From: Candidatus Heimdallarchaeota archaeon
GTDB lineage: Archaea > Asgardarchaeota > Heimdallarchaeia > Hodarchaeales > Hodarchaeaceae
Reading direction: 5' to 3'
Assembly (NCBI GenBank): GCA_020353515.1
Contig: CP070695.1
Location: 633,722 to 697,721 of the forward strand
DNA: 64,000 bases
The notes under the pieces are model-generated. The model did no database searches, was not told where the DNA came from, and saw only the letters and a program-made list of their open reading frames with translations. The position numbers were made by a program, and so were the translations under genes. Shown here in pieces: positions 27,812 to 36,886 of this stretch (positions within the stretch are counted from its first letter, which is position 1; each line of letters begins with the position of its first letter).

Positions 27812-29278
27812 CTAAACCCTGCCAGATACAAATTGGACTGATTTTTTCTTCTGTTTCTCAGATTGAATAATTACCGTTCGTGCCCATTTCTGAGTCAATC
27901 TCTGGTTAAGATCTGGAACCTGAGTTTGGTCTTTCACAATCAATCCTATGATGACATCTACAGGTAAAAAGAATGCTTTTCCTATTGCGGAGATGATTAT
28001 GTCCTGTAAAATGGGACGATCGCCAGTGGTTTCTGACACTACTTCGAGATTTAAGGCCATTTTACCCAAGGTTTGGCCATAATAGTGTTCCATTACTACA
28101 GTGTATACAAAGAAAATGATTGAAGAAGGACCTAGGCTAAATACCCATTGAAAGGGATTCCAGATGCCAAAAGACCAAAAGCTCCAGTCGCTGATAGTAA
28201 AGAAAATTATAGAACTCAACGCACTGGAGATTGCTCCAGTGATAAGGATATCAATTAACCAGGCCCAAAAACGAGGCCAACCTTCTGCCACAACTAGTTT
28301 ATCACCAGTTGGTTCAAATATTTCCACTTCAGTTTTCTTTGTTACTTCCTCCACGGTCTTCCGATCCTCTGAAAGGAGAATCTCACCACATCTTGAACAG
28401 AATGAACTGTCAGGCTCATTTAATGAGCCACAATTAGAACATTGAAGATTGAACTTTGGGGGAGGTCTTTCAATAGCTTCAACTCGTGTGGCCGGAGCTC
28501 CTTGGTAATATCTTACACGTTCTGCTCGTGGTTTCTTGGTTCTCAGCCCACTCCAAAGAAGGATAATACCTAATAAGGTGAGTAGGCCACCAAATACTAC
28601 GAGTACCCATCCAATAGCATTTAGAATAGGAATATTAGCTCCGATACTGAATGTAATATCAATACTATATGATTCACCTAGATCTGTATGCATAAGTATG
28701 AAGGAAATAGTTTCACCACTTGTCAAAGTTTCGTAAGAGGGATCCCATTTGAAAGAAGTGCCAGTAGTTCCGCCTTCGAACCAAGAAACACTTTCTACCG
28801 ATGGACTAGCCCAATTGGTTGTATTAGAAACAATGTCATATTCCATTTGATAGATAGGATCTTGTCTATCTTCACCAAATTCAAAACCATAATATTCAAA
28901 GTTTGTAATCTGAAGATAAGCAATACTTGTGCCTAGAAATGAGTCAGCATCATTTTTGGAGCATAATCCTAAAAAAACATCCTCAGATGTTGTTTTTCCA
29001 TGGACATCAATTTTAAACTTAACAAATTTCGCAGGATCAACTTCTATTCCTATCTGAACGTCATCAAGGGGAATGTCAAGTCGGATTGCCGAAAAATTAG
29101 CATTAAAGTCCTCAGATTGTATAGCAATTGGTGTGGTCATAAAATAACCTTCACCATCAGTAAATAATGGGACAAATAGAAGTACCGCTGAACCACCAAT
29201 AAAGATAGGAAATCCAATCAATATAATGAAGATGCCTGCAATAATTTTTATTGCACTTGTCATGTTTTGTACACTCAT
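27812..29278 (-). CDS. RDD-family membrane protein with zinc ribbon
   Basis: The 488-residue protein has an N-terminal TM helix (about 8-33), an extracytoplasmic beta domain (40-215), a second TM helix (about 219-247), a cytosolic double-Cys zinc ribbon (CSNCG and CSRCG, around 280-297), and an RDD domain with three or four TM helices from about residue 335, including the RDD-like GWPRFWAWLID and GQTLGKMAL motifs. RDD proteins are poorly understood; some act in ion transport. Zinc-ribbon/RDD fusions are common in archaea. Confidence 0.82.
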   Translation of the reverse strand: MSVQNMTSAIKIIAGIFIILIGFPIFIGGSAVLLFVPLFTDGEGYFMTTPIAIQSEDFNANFSAIRLDIPLDDVQIGIEVDPAKFVKFKIDVHGKTTSEDVFLGLCSKNDADSFLGTSIAYLQITNFEYYGFEFGEDRQDPIYQMEYDIVSNTTNWASPSVESVSWFEGGTTGTSFKWDPSYETLTSGETISFILMHTDLGESYSIDITFSIGANIPILNAIGWVLVVFGGLLTLLGIILLWSGLRTKKPRAERVRYYQGAPATRVEAIERPPPKFNLQCSNCGSLNEPDSSFCSRCGEILLSEDRKTVEEVTKKTEVEIFEPTGDKLVVAEGWPRFWAWLIDILITGAISSALSSIIFFTISDWSFWSFGIWNPFQWVFSLGPSSIIFFVYTVVMEHYYGQTLGKMALNLEVVSETTGDRPILQDIIISAIGKAFFLPVDVIIGLIVKDQTQVPDLNQRLTQKWARTVIIQSEKQKKKSVQFVSGRV

Positions 29279-29478
29279 TTATTTTGTTTTAATGTCTAAT
29301 CAGGGAAAGAAACGATTACAAATAAATAATTAAGGTTGCGGTATTTTTTCTCCGAATTATGCTTATTAAAACCAGTTAAAATGACTTTTTCCAGTCCCTC
29401 CCTTGTTTAAATCCTTATTAAACTTTAATTTCTCTAACCAGTGTTTTACACGCAAATATTAATCAAACCTGAAATGAT

Positions 29479-29778
29479 TTACCGTGCATCATACTTTTTC
29501 ATTGTTTTAAGCAAAGCAGTTTCTAAGTTTATATCCAGTGAATTTGCTAAACAGATAAGGGCAAAAAAGAGATCACCACATTCCTCTTTAATAAGCTTTT
29601 CCTTAGGTTTTTTCCGTTTTACACTATTTAAACCACGAACACCATAATAAGTCTGGAGTGCATGTGATAATTCCCCTAATTCTTCAGTGATTGCAGCCAA
29701 AAGCCATCCTGGATCCCAATAACCTCCATGTGCTTTAATATACTTGTCTACTTCGTCAGTTAGTTTTTTTAGATCCAT
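29479..29778 (-). CDS. MazG-like nucleotide pyrophosphohydrolase
   Basis: A 99-residue all-alpha NTP-PPase-like protein. The two acidic metal-binding motifs are EELGEL around residue 33 and EECGDLF around residue 65, matching the E-x-x-E and E-x-x-D pattern of the MazG superfamily. Such enzymes hydrolyse noncanonical or excess NTPs to NMP and pyrophosphate. It stands alone, divergent from the 29903 membrane gene. Confidence 0.85.
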   Translation of the reverse strand: MDLKKLTDEVDKYIKAHGGYWDPGWLLAAITEELGELSHALQTYYGVRGLNSVKRKKPKEKLIKEECGDLFFALICLANSLDINLETALLKTMKKYDAR

Positions 29779-29902
29779 GAGAATTCACTTAGTTGAAAGT
29801 AATTGGTGGTTCAAAATTTTTGAAAACTTGCAATAAACATTAAGGTATTCGAAGAAATTTTAAGATGTGAATTTTTAATTCGAAATAATAGAGGAATAAC
29901 CT

Positions 29903-31258
29903 ATGAGCTATGTAGAAAAGGCATTTTGGGACTATTTGAAGACAACACTATTCGGTGGTGTTCGAATTCTTTTTTCTAAACGATTAATACTGTTTAGTTT
30001 GATTTTGTTTGTCACTTCAGTCATGACTACTGGAGCTGTCGTTCTACAAAGCCAAACATCAGAAACAATCAGTATTGGTGAGTTTACACTCCTTGAATTG
30101 ACATTTATGATGCAAATAAGTATAGCGCTGGGATTCATTATTTCTGGTTTAGTTTCTAAGAAATTGAACACATTAATTCGTTTCATTCTTCTCTTAATAG
30201 TAGTTGTAATTACTCTAGTAGTTCTATTAATAGAAAATATCTCTGATTTGATATTTCAATATTTTCCTCTTGTTGCTTTCTTAAGCTGGGCATTTTTAGT
30301 CCCCCTAGCATCATTTGCCTTTTCAAAGGGGATGTTTGACAATAAAATCACTGGCAGCGTCTTATTTTTAGGAAAACCCACAACAGACCATAAATCCATC
30401 TTTTCTGGTGTAATGACGCTCGTCGCTATAGCATCTCTTTTATGGAATATCGTTATGGCTTATATTGGATTCACAGAAAACCGTTTGAGCTACTTAGTAC
30501 TCGGAATCATAGGGATTGTCGTTGCATTCCTGATTATATTAGTGGTTCAAGGATGGATTTTCAATGACGATATTTTTAATACAACACTAGGATTCTTTTT
30601 CGTAATGACTCTCCCGAATCAAATTATGATCTTTTTAACTTCTGTGACTGGATCTGAAAGTATTATAACAAGTTTTGATTACTTTTTTGTTATATTCTCC
30701 CTTCTTTATAGTGCTCAGAATATTTCACGCCGTGTTAAAATGAAGGGTGTAGTTATTGACCCATCAGAGAAATCTAAAAAGAAGGTCAGAGAGGATCCAT
30801 TTAGAATTGGCAGGTTTATTGGTTTTGTTGGCGGAGAAGGAGTGGTTTTGATTTATTTAGGTCTAGCTTTAGGATTTCACTTAATTCAGTTACAAATAAT
30901 GAGTGGTGTTGCATTAGTATGGGAAGATATTTTTGGTACTTTGTCTTTCTCCGAAGGGTATCATGACATTACAATGGTTTTCATGGTTATCATTCTCATT
31001 CTTGTATGCATTGTTTACACATTACAGCGAGGTAAAGGCTACTGGGCTGCTGAAATCTATCGGTTTGACTTTCTCCCCCCTTACGAAGATCTAGTTGATT
31101 ACATGGAAAGAATTAAGAGAGGAGAGATAAGTAAAACAGATATTGCATTGACTGTTGGAAAAAAGGCGGTTGAAGCAAGTGGAGTTGGTGTTTTTTCCGC
31201 TGCCAGAAAATTTAGGGACAAAATCTTTGGAGAAAAGAATAAATCTGATCAGTCGTGA
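29903..31258 (+). CDS. Polytopic membrane protein, unknown
   Basis: The 451-residue protein has about ten predicted TM helices (near residues 28-48, 62-84, 90-112, 120-140, 168-190, 197-219, 226-247, 258-275, 313-333 and 355-373) and a soluble C-terminal tail of about 75 residues that carries a charged, amphipathic stretch (YMERIKRGEIS). A basic cytosolic loop lies near 280-300. I see no transporter or enzyme signature. No close operon partner. Confidence 0.65.
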   Translation: MSYVEKAFWDYLKTTLFGGVRILFSKRLILFSLILFVTSVMTTGAVVLQSQTSETISIGEFTLLELTFMMQISIALGFIISGLVSKKLNTLIRFILLLIVVVITLVVLLIENISDLIFQYFPLVAFLSWAFLVPLASFAFSKGMFDNKITGSVLFLGKPTTDHKSIFSGVMTLVAIASLLWNIVMAYIGFTENRLSYLVLGIIGIVVAFLIILVVQGWIFNDDIFNTTLGFFFVMTLPNQIMIFLTSVTGSESIITSFDYFFVIFSLLYSAQNISRRVKMKGVVIDPSEKSKKKVREDPFRIGRFIGFVGGEGVVLIYLGLALGFHLIQLQIMSGVALVWEDIFGTLSFSEGYHDITMVFMVIILILVCIVYTLQRGKGYWAAEIYRFDFLPPYEDLVDYMERIKRGEISKTDIALTVGKKAVEASGVGVFSAARKFRDKIFGEKNKSDQS

Positions 31259-31300
31259 ATCACATACTTTCTCTCTTAATTTAACACATTAACCTACTTC

Positions 31301-32119
31301 TTAACTTTCAAGACTATCTGTCCTAGTACTACCCTTTGATATGATATTGTGTTTGTGAATAGACTCTTGAGAAATCACTGTAGCCTGAACTTCGAGTTTG
31401 CGATTTGAAAAGTGCTTCAAGGCAAGCTGCAAGAGATTTCGGGTGACATCCTCAACAAATAATGGATTCTCCCACATTTGATTTATGATCCATTGTTCAT
31501 CCTCAGCTTTTAGAAGTGAAAATGTTGGAGCGGAAAAGCTCTCATCAAGAATCATAGTGACATCCTCCATATCAGGAATATCAGGTGTCTCACCCTGCAA
31601 ACTTATTTCTGCATAAGCTCGCTGGATGTGTGTACGGTTCGCAGGATTCTGAGAGAGTGCATGAGGACAAGCAGTGCTTCCATAAGTTCCTAAAGTCAAC
31701 TTGTGACTGATCTTCCCTTGATTCCACCAAGTAATTAATTTCGCACTATAATTCTCAATTGAAGGCCGTTGAGACACTGGAGTGGTTTTATTCGTGAAAA
31801 AAATGAATTTAAGAGTAATTGATCCTTTTTCATATGGATGACGTTTGTTTAATGTCATTAAAACGTGACTAGACATTTCTTCTAATGAATAATGAGTATG
31901 AACTTCACTACTCAATATCTCTGAGATTGACTCCACGAATCGGGATAGATGAGCTCCTTTTCGAGATGGGGGAAGATCTATTACAACACTTACAGTAGTT
32001 TGATAGCGATAAACTTTTGTTCCCCGAGTGATAGAAACTTGGGTTATGAAATTTGTTAGACCAACTTCATCCAAAGATAATGAAACAACAGGGGATTGGT
32101 CTTGTGTTTCCTTTTCCAT
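31301..32119 (-). CDS. mptA: GTP cyclohydrolase MptA (FolE2/GCYH-IB type)
   Basis: This enzyme opens the GTP imidazole ring in pterin biosynthesis; archaeal MptA makes dihydroneopterin cyclic phosphate for methanopterin-type cofactors, and GCYH products also feed preQ0/archaeosine synthesis. Family marks are LPPSRKGAHLSRF, the Cys-containing GSTACPHA, and the following NRTHIQRAYAEISL. The frame begins at TTG 32128, but AAGGAT is correctly spaced only for ATG 32119, giving 272 residues. The gap 32120-32488 upstream holds no gene; a TATA-like CTTTTAAGG near 32436 on the plus strand likely serves the next gene. Confidence 0.88.
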   Translation of the reverse strand: MEKETQDQSPVVSLSLDEVGLTNFITQVSITRGTKVYRYQTTVSVVIDLPPSRKGAHLSRFVESISEILSSEVHTHYSLEEMSSHVLMTLNKRHPYEKGSITLKFIFFTNKTTPVSQRPSIENYSAKLITWWNQGKISHKLTLGTYGSTACPHALSQNPANRTHIQRAYAEISLQGETPDIPDMEDVTMILDESFSAPTFSLLKAEDEQWIINQMWENPLFVEDVTRNLLQLALKHFSNRKLEVQATVISQESIHKHNIISKGSTRTDSLES

Positions 32120-32488
32120 TGAAAACAATCCTTGTGCAAATAAATCATAGGTAAAATCATAATACTTATGAATAGTTGGTATACTGACAATTCTAGTATC
32201 AAGTGATGGCGAATAATACTAGACCAAAAGTTTATTGATTGTGGTTTGATAGAACTCGATACTCAACTTAGCTAGATTATAAAAGCAGAATAGGTGACTC
32301 TGGAATATAAACTCAAAATTCTTAAATAAATCTCGGTATCTTAGGAATTAGAATCCCTTAAAAACCATAATTTGATGATCAAGATTATCTCCAAAATCAG
32401 TCAACAACAAAAAAGCTCATCATCCAATTAATATAGCTTTTAAGGTTTATTTCGATTCTGAATCCGGAAACTTAGTGCTGAATTAAAA

Positions 32489-34192
32489 ATGGCTACTCCT
32501 AAAGTGATCAGTATTTATTCGCGAACCCCTAGCTGTGGGAAAAAAACAATAGCTCTAAATTTCTTTTTAGCTTATACTCAATCTAAACCTGGATTTCGAG
32601 TCCTTATTGTTGATTTTTCAAGGACTGAAAAGTTAAGATATTCACTTTTTAAATATGGAAAATCTCATTTTACTAGTACCGACTTTCTAAGCGAGATCTC
32701 TGAAGATACCCTTGTTAGTGAGTCTTTATCAATCTTTGAAGATAAGGACAAGGGTTCATTTGTGCGGGTTCTTCCTTCTTCTGGCGTTCCAATAACTCAG
32801 ATTGAGATACAGGAGCGTACTAAATATCGCGTAAATTCACTTTTCTTCAAAGATACAATAGATCTTCTTGCTTTCATTCTTCCAGTCAGTTTGGATGAGA
32901 AGAGTATTACAACGGCAGCAATTCTACAAAGTGACATGGTTTGGATTATTTCGTCAGAAAAATATCCAACATTCAATCTGACAAAATCTACAATTCAAAA
33001 TTTCTTATCTTTTCTTACCACACCCACTTTGGTAATCATGAACATGATGAAACCCCCAGTAGTTTTTGGGAAACTTGATAGAAAGCTAGAACTACTGGAA
33101 ACGAAACTTAGACATCCTATTTTTTACACAATTCCTTGGATTTCTGAGTTATATGAATTCTCAGATCAAGGTATTTATTATTTAGAATTACCACATTCCG
33201 AAGTAAATGAAACGTTTCAAGATTTGAGTCAAAGATTCCAAGATTTCACTGAAAAAGAGGAGTTTGGAAGAAGTAACGATGGTACGGAAGCATCTCCCAT
33301 TGCTTTGTTCATAACTGATCTTGAATCAGGATCAACCATGTATTATTACTTCTTTGGAAAAGCAGAGGACGAAATGAAAAATCCAGTACTCATAACAGCA
33401 GCGTTAACTAGCATTGCTCATATGGTATCAGAAACTGCAGGACGAAGAGGCGATTTACGCTATATCGATAATGGAAATATGAAAATTGTACAAAGGAAAG
33501 GAAAAAAAGTAATTGGGATTCTCTATAGTCCAGTTATGAACGATACTCTTACAGATTTACTGTTTAGGGTTATTGAACGGTTCGAAAAAGATTTCAAAGA
33601 AGCTATTATTGATTTTTCTAAGACAGGAAGTACTGGAGGATTTAGAGGGGTTACCAAAGTTGTAGAAGAAATCTTTGAACCCTTCGTTTTTGATATTGAT
33701 ACAGTAAATGAACAGTTACGTCAGAATATACTAACTTATGGAGCTGAAATCAATCTTCTGCGAGGAGATCCTGAAAGGCTATTCCATAATTATGTGCAGG
33801 AGAATTATTCTGATCCAAAAATCAAAGATTTGTTATTATACGAATTTACAACCTCCCACAATTCTAGACACGAGTATTTACTAGAATTAGGAATAAATCC
33901 AAGGCCTGAACGCCAAAAATTAGAAGAAGAAACAGGGAGAAAGATTTGTACTTGTACAGCGCCACCTCAGTATATTCAAATCCAACCTTTTGACACTCTA
34001 GGAATACTAGATCTCCCAGAAAAATTACGACCGACAATTAGAGCGTTGCTAACGTCTAAAGTGCTTTCTCCTGAATCATCAACAGAAATAACAAAACGTG
34101 GTCAGGATTTAGAACTTGAATGCTTAGAAGAATTACGAAAACGAGGATATGTTAAACGAGTCTCCCCTACCAATTCTGAATTACATATCTGA
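32489..34192 (+). CDS. MinD/ParA-like P-loop protein fused to a longin-like domain
   Basis: Residues 1-230 resemble a MinD/ParA/SIMIBI ATPase: SRTPSCGKKTIALNF in the Walker A position (a noncanonical loop that keeps GKKT), then VLIVDFSRT, DLLAFILPVSLD and VIMNMMKPP. Residues 265-400 (IALFITDLESGSTMYYYFF, then a helix, then KKVIGILYSPVMND) have longin/roadblock-like order. The C-terminal 130 residues include KICTCTAPPQYIQIQ and a helical end that may contain a winged helix. It stands about 310 nt upstream of a Rab-like GTPase. Both domain assignments are by eye. Confidence 0.6.
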   Translation: MATPKVISIYSRTPSCGKKTIALNFFLAYTQSKPGFRVLIVDFSRTEKLRYSLFKYGKSHFTSTDFLSEISEDTLVSESLSIFEDKDKGSFVRVLPSSGVPITQIEIQERTKYRVNSLFFKDTIDLLAFILPVSLDEKSITTAAILQSDMVWIISSEKYPTFNLTKSTIQNFLSFLTTPTLVIMNMMKPPVVFGKLDRKLELLETKLRHPIFYTIPWISELYEFSDQGIYYLELPHSEVNETFQDLSQRFQDFTEKEEFGRSNDGTEASPIALFITDLESGSTMYYYFFGKAEDEMKNPVLITAALTSIAHMVSETAGRRGDLRYIDNGNMKIVQRKGKKVIGILYSPVMNDTLTDLLFRVIERFEKDFKEAIIDFSKTGSTGGFRGVTKVVEEIFEPFVFDIDTVNEQLRQNILTYGAEINLLRGDPERLFHNYVQENYSDPKIKDLLLYEFTTSHNSRHEYLLELGINPRPERQKLEEETGRKICTCTAPPQYIQIQPFDTLGILDLPEKLRPTIRALLTSKVLSPESSTEITKRGQDLELECLEELRKRGYVKRVSPTNSELHI

Positions 34193-34368
34193 ATTGATAG
34201 GTTAATGTCAAGTCTATCTGCGAAAAACAAACACATTTAATATCGAATGAATCATTAGAGGAATAAATTACTTGTCCTCACTAATCAAATGATATTTATG
34301 TGTTAACAGAAAACTGATTTAAAACGAATAAAACTTTGATAAAAACAAAAACTACTAGAAAAAAGGTG

Positions 34369-34393
34369 TTCTCAGCTAGATTAAAGCTGGGAA
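34369..34393 (+). promoter_or_regulatory. Hairpin in the intergenic region before the Rab-like gene
   Basis: TTCTCAGCT (34369-34377) pairs with AGCTGGGAA (34385-34393) around a 7-nt loop, a 9-bp stem with one G-T wobble. It is 113 nt upstream of the GTPase start and probably upstream of its TATA element, so it may instead mark the end of the preceding transcript. The remainder of 34193-34505 shows no gene. Confidence 0.35.
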
Positions 34394-34434
34394 TTAGAAA
34401 ATTTGGTCATTCGGAATAAGTATAATACACTAAT

Positions 34435-34457
34435 TTGTGTACAATCAGTTTAAAACA
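34435..34457 (+). promoter_or_regulatory. Motif plus TATA element upstream of the Rab-like GTPase
   Basis: TTGTGTACAA (34435-34444) lies directly upstream of a TATA-like GTTTAAAACA (about 34448-34457), which would start transcription near 34478. The reverse complement of the same 10-mer occurs at 52549-52558, at almost the same distance upstream of the Arf-like GTPase. A common regulator is possible. Confidence 0.35.
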
Positions 34458-34505
34458 TTTAATAAAAATGAAATCAACCAAAAATGGATAAAAAAGGTGA
34501 AATAG

Positions 34506-35045
34506 TTGAGTAATGAGGATCATCGCTTATGGAAAATTGTATTACTTGGAGACGGAGCTGTTGGAAAAACCTCCCTTCGGAAGACCTACTTAGGTGAGGG
34601 GTTCGAAACAGATTATTTAAGTACAATGGGAGCAGATTTTGCCCTTTATGATACAACAATAAAAAATACACATATTCGCTGGCAAATTTGGGATCTTGCA
34701 GGACAACCTGTTTTCAAGGATGTTGTTAGAGCTTATTATACGAAAGTTTTTGGCGGAATCTTAGTCTATGATATCACACGTAGACAAACCTTTGAAAATG
34801 TAGAAAAGTGGTTAAACGACATCTTAAGTAATTCTAAACGTGATAAGGATGTTCCCGTGGTACTTCTAGCAAATAAAACCGATTTACGTGAAGAAGGAAC
34901 AGAAACTGTATCCACAAATGAAGGTAAAGAATTAGCTGACCGTCTAGGACTAAGTTTCATAGAAACTAGTGCCAAGACTGGTGATGGAGTTCAAGCCGCG
35001 TTTGACCAATTAGGAAAAGAAATTTTAGAGTTTACTTCTAGTTAA
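34506..35045 (+). CDS. Rab/Ras-like small GTPase
   Basis: The 179-residue protein has all GTPase motifs: G1 GDGAVGKTS (15-23), switch I Thr in YLSTMGADF, G3 WDLAGQP (62-68) with the catalytic Gln, G4 NKTD (123-126) and G5 ETSAK (153-157). Spacing and motifs are Ras/Rab-like rather than Arf-like. There is no C-terminal Cys, so it is not prenylated like eukaryotic Rabs. The TTG start has AAGGTGA 5 nt upstream. It lies with two roadblock genes, a Yip1-type membrane protein and a MinD-longin-like protein, suggesting a membrane-linked GTPase circuit. Confidence 0.93.
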   Translation: MSNEDHRLWKIVLLGDGAVGKTSLRKTYLGEGFETDYLSTMGADFALYDTTIKNTHIRWQIWDLAGQPVFKDVVRAYYTKVFGGILVYDITRRQTFENVEKWLNDILSNSKRDKDVPVVLLANKTDLREEGTETVSTNEGKELADRLGLSFIETSAKTGDGVQAAFDQLGKEILEFTSS

Positions 35046-35105
35046 ATTTTCCTTTCCACTTTTATATTTCACCGAAAAGACCTTCAGGGGGATATGAGGA
35101 CAAAA

Positions 35106-35573
35106 TTATTTGTGAGAGTCCAATAATTCGAAAGGACGATCTTTAGGACGGAAAAGAACGGTCCGTGAACTTTCCTTTGATGGACTTGGAAATTTTTCAA
35201 GAATTCCCATCTTTTCAAGCTTATTAAGATGATAACTGGTCGTACTTCGACTCCGACCCATTCGCTCCGCTACTTCTGAAGCAGTCATACCTTTTTCTGG
35301 TTCCTGAGCCTCAGCCAATGTTTGGTATGTACGTTTCAAGTGATCATCTAGATTATCAAAATCAGTCTGCTCTCTATTTTCTACAGCGGATTTAAGAATA
35401 CTAGATCTAGTTGAGATCGAAAGATTTCTGTCTATATAGCCCTCAAGTTGTGAAATTCGATGATCTAGGTTATCAAAGTGAGTTCTCAATTCTGTAACAC
35501 TTAATAAAATCTCATCTAGTTTGTCTTGTGAGGATTTCTTCTTTTCACTATTTTGTGATACCAATAATACCAC
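35106..35573 (-). CDS. Winged-helix transcriptional regulator with coiled coil
   Basis: A 155-residue protein. Residues 12-60 form a coiled coil, probably for dimerisation, and residues 95-145 a winged helix with MTASEVAERMGRSRSTTSYHLNKLEKMGILEK, an ArsR/MarR-type recognition region given here in its key part. It is convergent with the Rab-like gene and divergent from the first roadblock gene, so it may regulate either. GTG at 35573 or TTG at 35564 could be the start. Confidence 0.8.
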   Translation of the reverse strand: MVLLVSQNSEKKKSSQDKLDEILLSVTELRTHFDNLDHRISQLEGYIDRNLSISTRSSILKSAVENREQTDFDNLDDHLKRTYQTLAEAQEPEKGMTASEVAERMGRSRSTTSYHLNKLEKMGILEKFPSPSKESSRTVLFRPKDRPFELLDSHK

Positions 35574-35604
35574 ACTCTTGGGCTATGTTTAATCTTCACC
35601 CGCT

Positions 35605-35614
35605 GTTTTTAAAG
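35605..35614 (-). promoter_or_regulatory. TATA box for the winged-helix gene
   Basis: CTTTAAAAAC on the minus strand is 32-41 nt upstream of the possible starts, giving a very short leader. The element overlaps no other gene. Confidence 0.4.
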
Positions 35615-35940
35615 TTTAACTTACCAGAACTTTAGTTCCAAACATACACTCCTCAAATGTATCCTCATCTAAAATCAATCTGATTCTCAATAAACTAGCT
35701 AGTTGAAACTGCAATTTTTATATCCAAAATGGTTGTTTTTATCGATATTTAGGGAATTAATAGTTAGAAAGCGAATAAATCTAAATGTTTTACTATTTGA
35801 AACTAAATAATATGCCAAACCATGTTATTTTCCTTCCTCAGATTCCTCTATTAATTCAAAATAAAGAAAAAAAGGTTGTGATTGGATTTATAACAAAATC
35901 AACCAGAGTATCATTTGAAATACATTAACTTAAAAGCAAA

Positions 35941-35949
35941 AGGTTTTAA
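35941..35949 (+). promoter_or_regulatory. TATA box for the tandem roadblock genes
   Basis: GGTTTTAAGTA around 35939-35949 is a good archaeal TATA element 80 nt upstream of the first roadblock start, predicting a leader of about 55 nt. The rest of the 450-nt gap (35574-36025) is AT-rich with no gene; an inverted GAACTTTAGTTC near 35627-35638 could be an operator. Confidence 0.4.
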
Positions 35950-36025
35950 GTACAATCGCAATTTAGTGTATAGATCGTTATTATTTAGCCGTCCTAGACC
36001 AGGTTATTTAGGGATTCGATGAAAA

Positions 36026-36373
36026 ATGTCACATGAAGCAGGATATTTATCACAACAGGCTCTGGAAAAGGTAATAGAATCAGTTGGTAAACATAAAGGA
36101 GTATATGGTGCTGTATTGAGTGATACAGATGGATTACCACTCCAATCTAGTCTTCCTGAAGAGGATACAGAGAGAGTAGCTGCACATGTTGCCTCTTTGG
36201 TAGGAAAAGTAAGAAGTATTTCTAGAGAAATCTCACAAGAAGAAGCCAGAAGTGTCCGGTTAGAATTAGAAGTCGGAGATGTAGAAATAATCCCTGATTA
36301 TAACTCCGAGATCATTATTGTAGCACTTGTGAAACGGGAGAGTAGTACCATGACATTAACATCAAAGAAATGA
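36026..36373 (+). CDS. Roadblock/LC7 domain protein
   Basis: A 115-residue single-domain protein with the roadblock pattern: first helix LEKVIESVGKH, strand GAVLSDTDGLPLQS, a long helix ERVAAHVASLVGKV, then strands VRLELEVGDVEIIP and IIIVALV. Roadblock proteins form dimers that scaffold or regulate small GTPases; the Rab-like gene is 1 kb away. The next gene is a paralogue 18 nt downstream, so the two may form a heterodimer. Confidence 0.9.
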   Translation: MSHEAGYLSQQALEKVIESVGKHKGVYGAVLSDTDGLPLQSSLPEEDTERVAAHVASLVGKVRSISREISQEEARSVRLELEVGDVEIIPDYNSEIIIVALVKRESSTMTLTSKK

Positions 36374-36391
36374 AGAGGAAGATGAAAAAAA

Positions 36392-36709
36392 ATGTCTGAT
36401 GATGAATATGTTATTCCTTCAGTATTACAAAATACAATCAAGAGATTGGCAGCTCGGCGCGGAGTCAAAGGTATATTAGTTTGTGATGAAGATGGTCTCC
36501 CTCTACAAAGTAATCTACCACAGTCAGATGCGGAGAGAGTATCTGCTCATGTAGCTTCATTAGTAAAAAAGGTTCGAAGTGTTTCAGATGCTCTTGATCA
36601 TGGACGATTGCAGAGTGTTTATGTTGAAATGCCGAAATCGGAAATAATTATCACACCTGATGAAGCAGCGGGGTTCACTATAGTAGTTTTGAAAGATCGG
36701 TCAGGGTAA
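36392..36709 (+). CDS. Roadblock/LC7 domain protein, paralogue of the preceding gene
   Basis: A 105-residue roadblock protein, clearly a tandem duplicate of the previous one (GLPLQSNLPQSDAERVSAHVASL against GLPLQSSLPEEDTERVAAHVASL in their shared core). GAGGAAGAT upstream serves as RBS. Divergence at both ends suggests functional specialisation, as in heterodimeric roadblock pairs of eukaryotic Rag regulators; that analogy is inference. Confidence 0.9.
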   Translation: MSDDEYVIPSVLQNTIKRLAARRGVKGILVCDEDGLPLQSNLPQSDAERVSAHVASLVKKVRSVSDALDHGRLQSVYVEMPKSEIIITPDEAAGFTIVVLKDRSG

Positions 36710-36886
36710 TATCTTTTTCTATATTTTCTAATCATTTTTAATACGTTGTTATATTTACACATTTCCCTATCAATTTTTGTTTAATATTATTGTTTAAATC
36801 GGGCCTGTATCGAAGATTTTTTATTTCATGTCTCATCAACTCCTATTAGAATTATTACTAATAGACCTGTATTATAGTTGATTTTC

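Noticed and set aside
34506..35045. Prenylation signal on the Rab-like GTPase
   Set aside because: The C-terminus ends EFTSS, without Cys, so no CaaX or CC motif exists.
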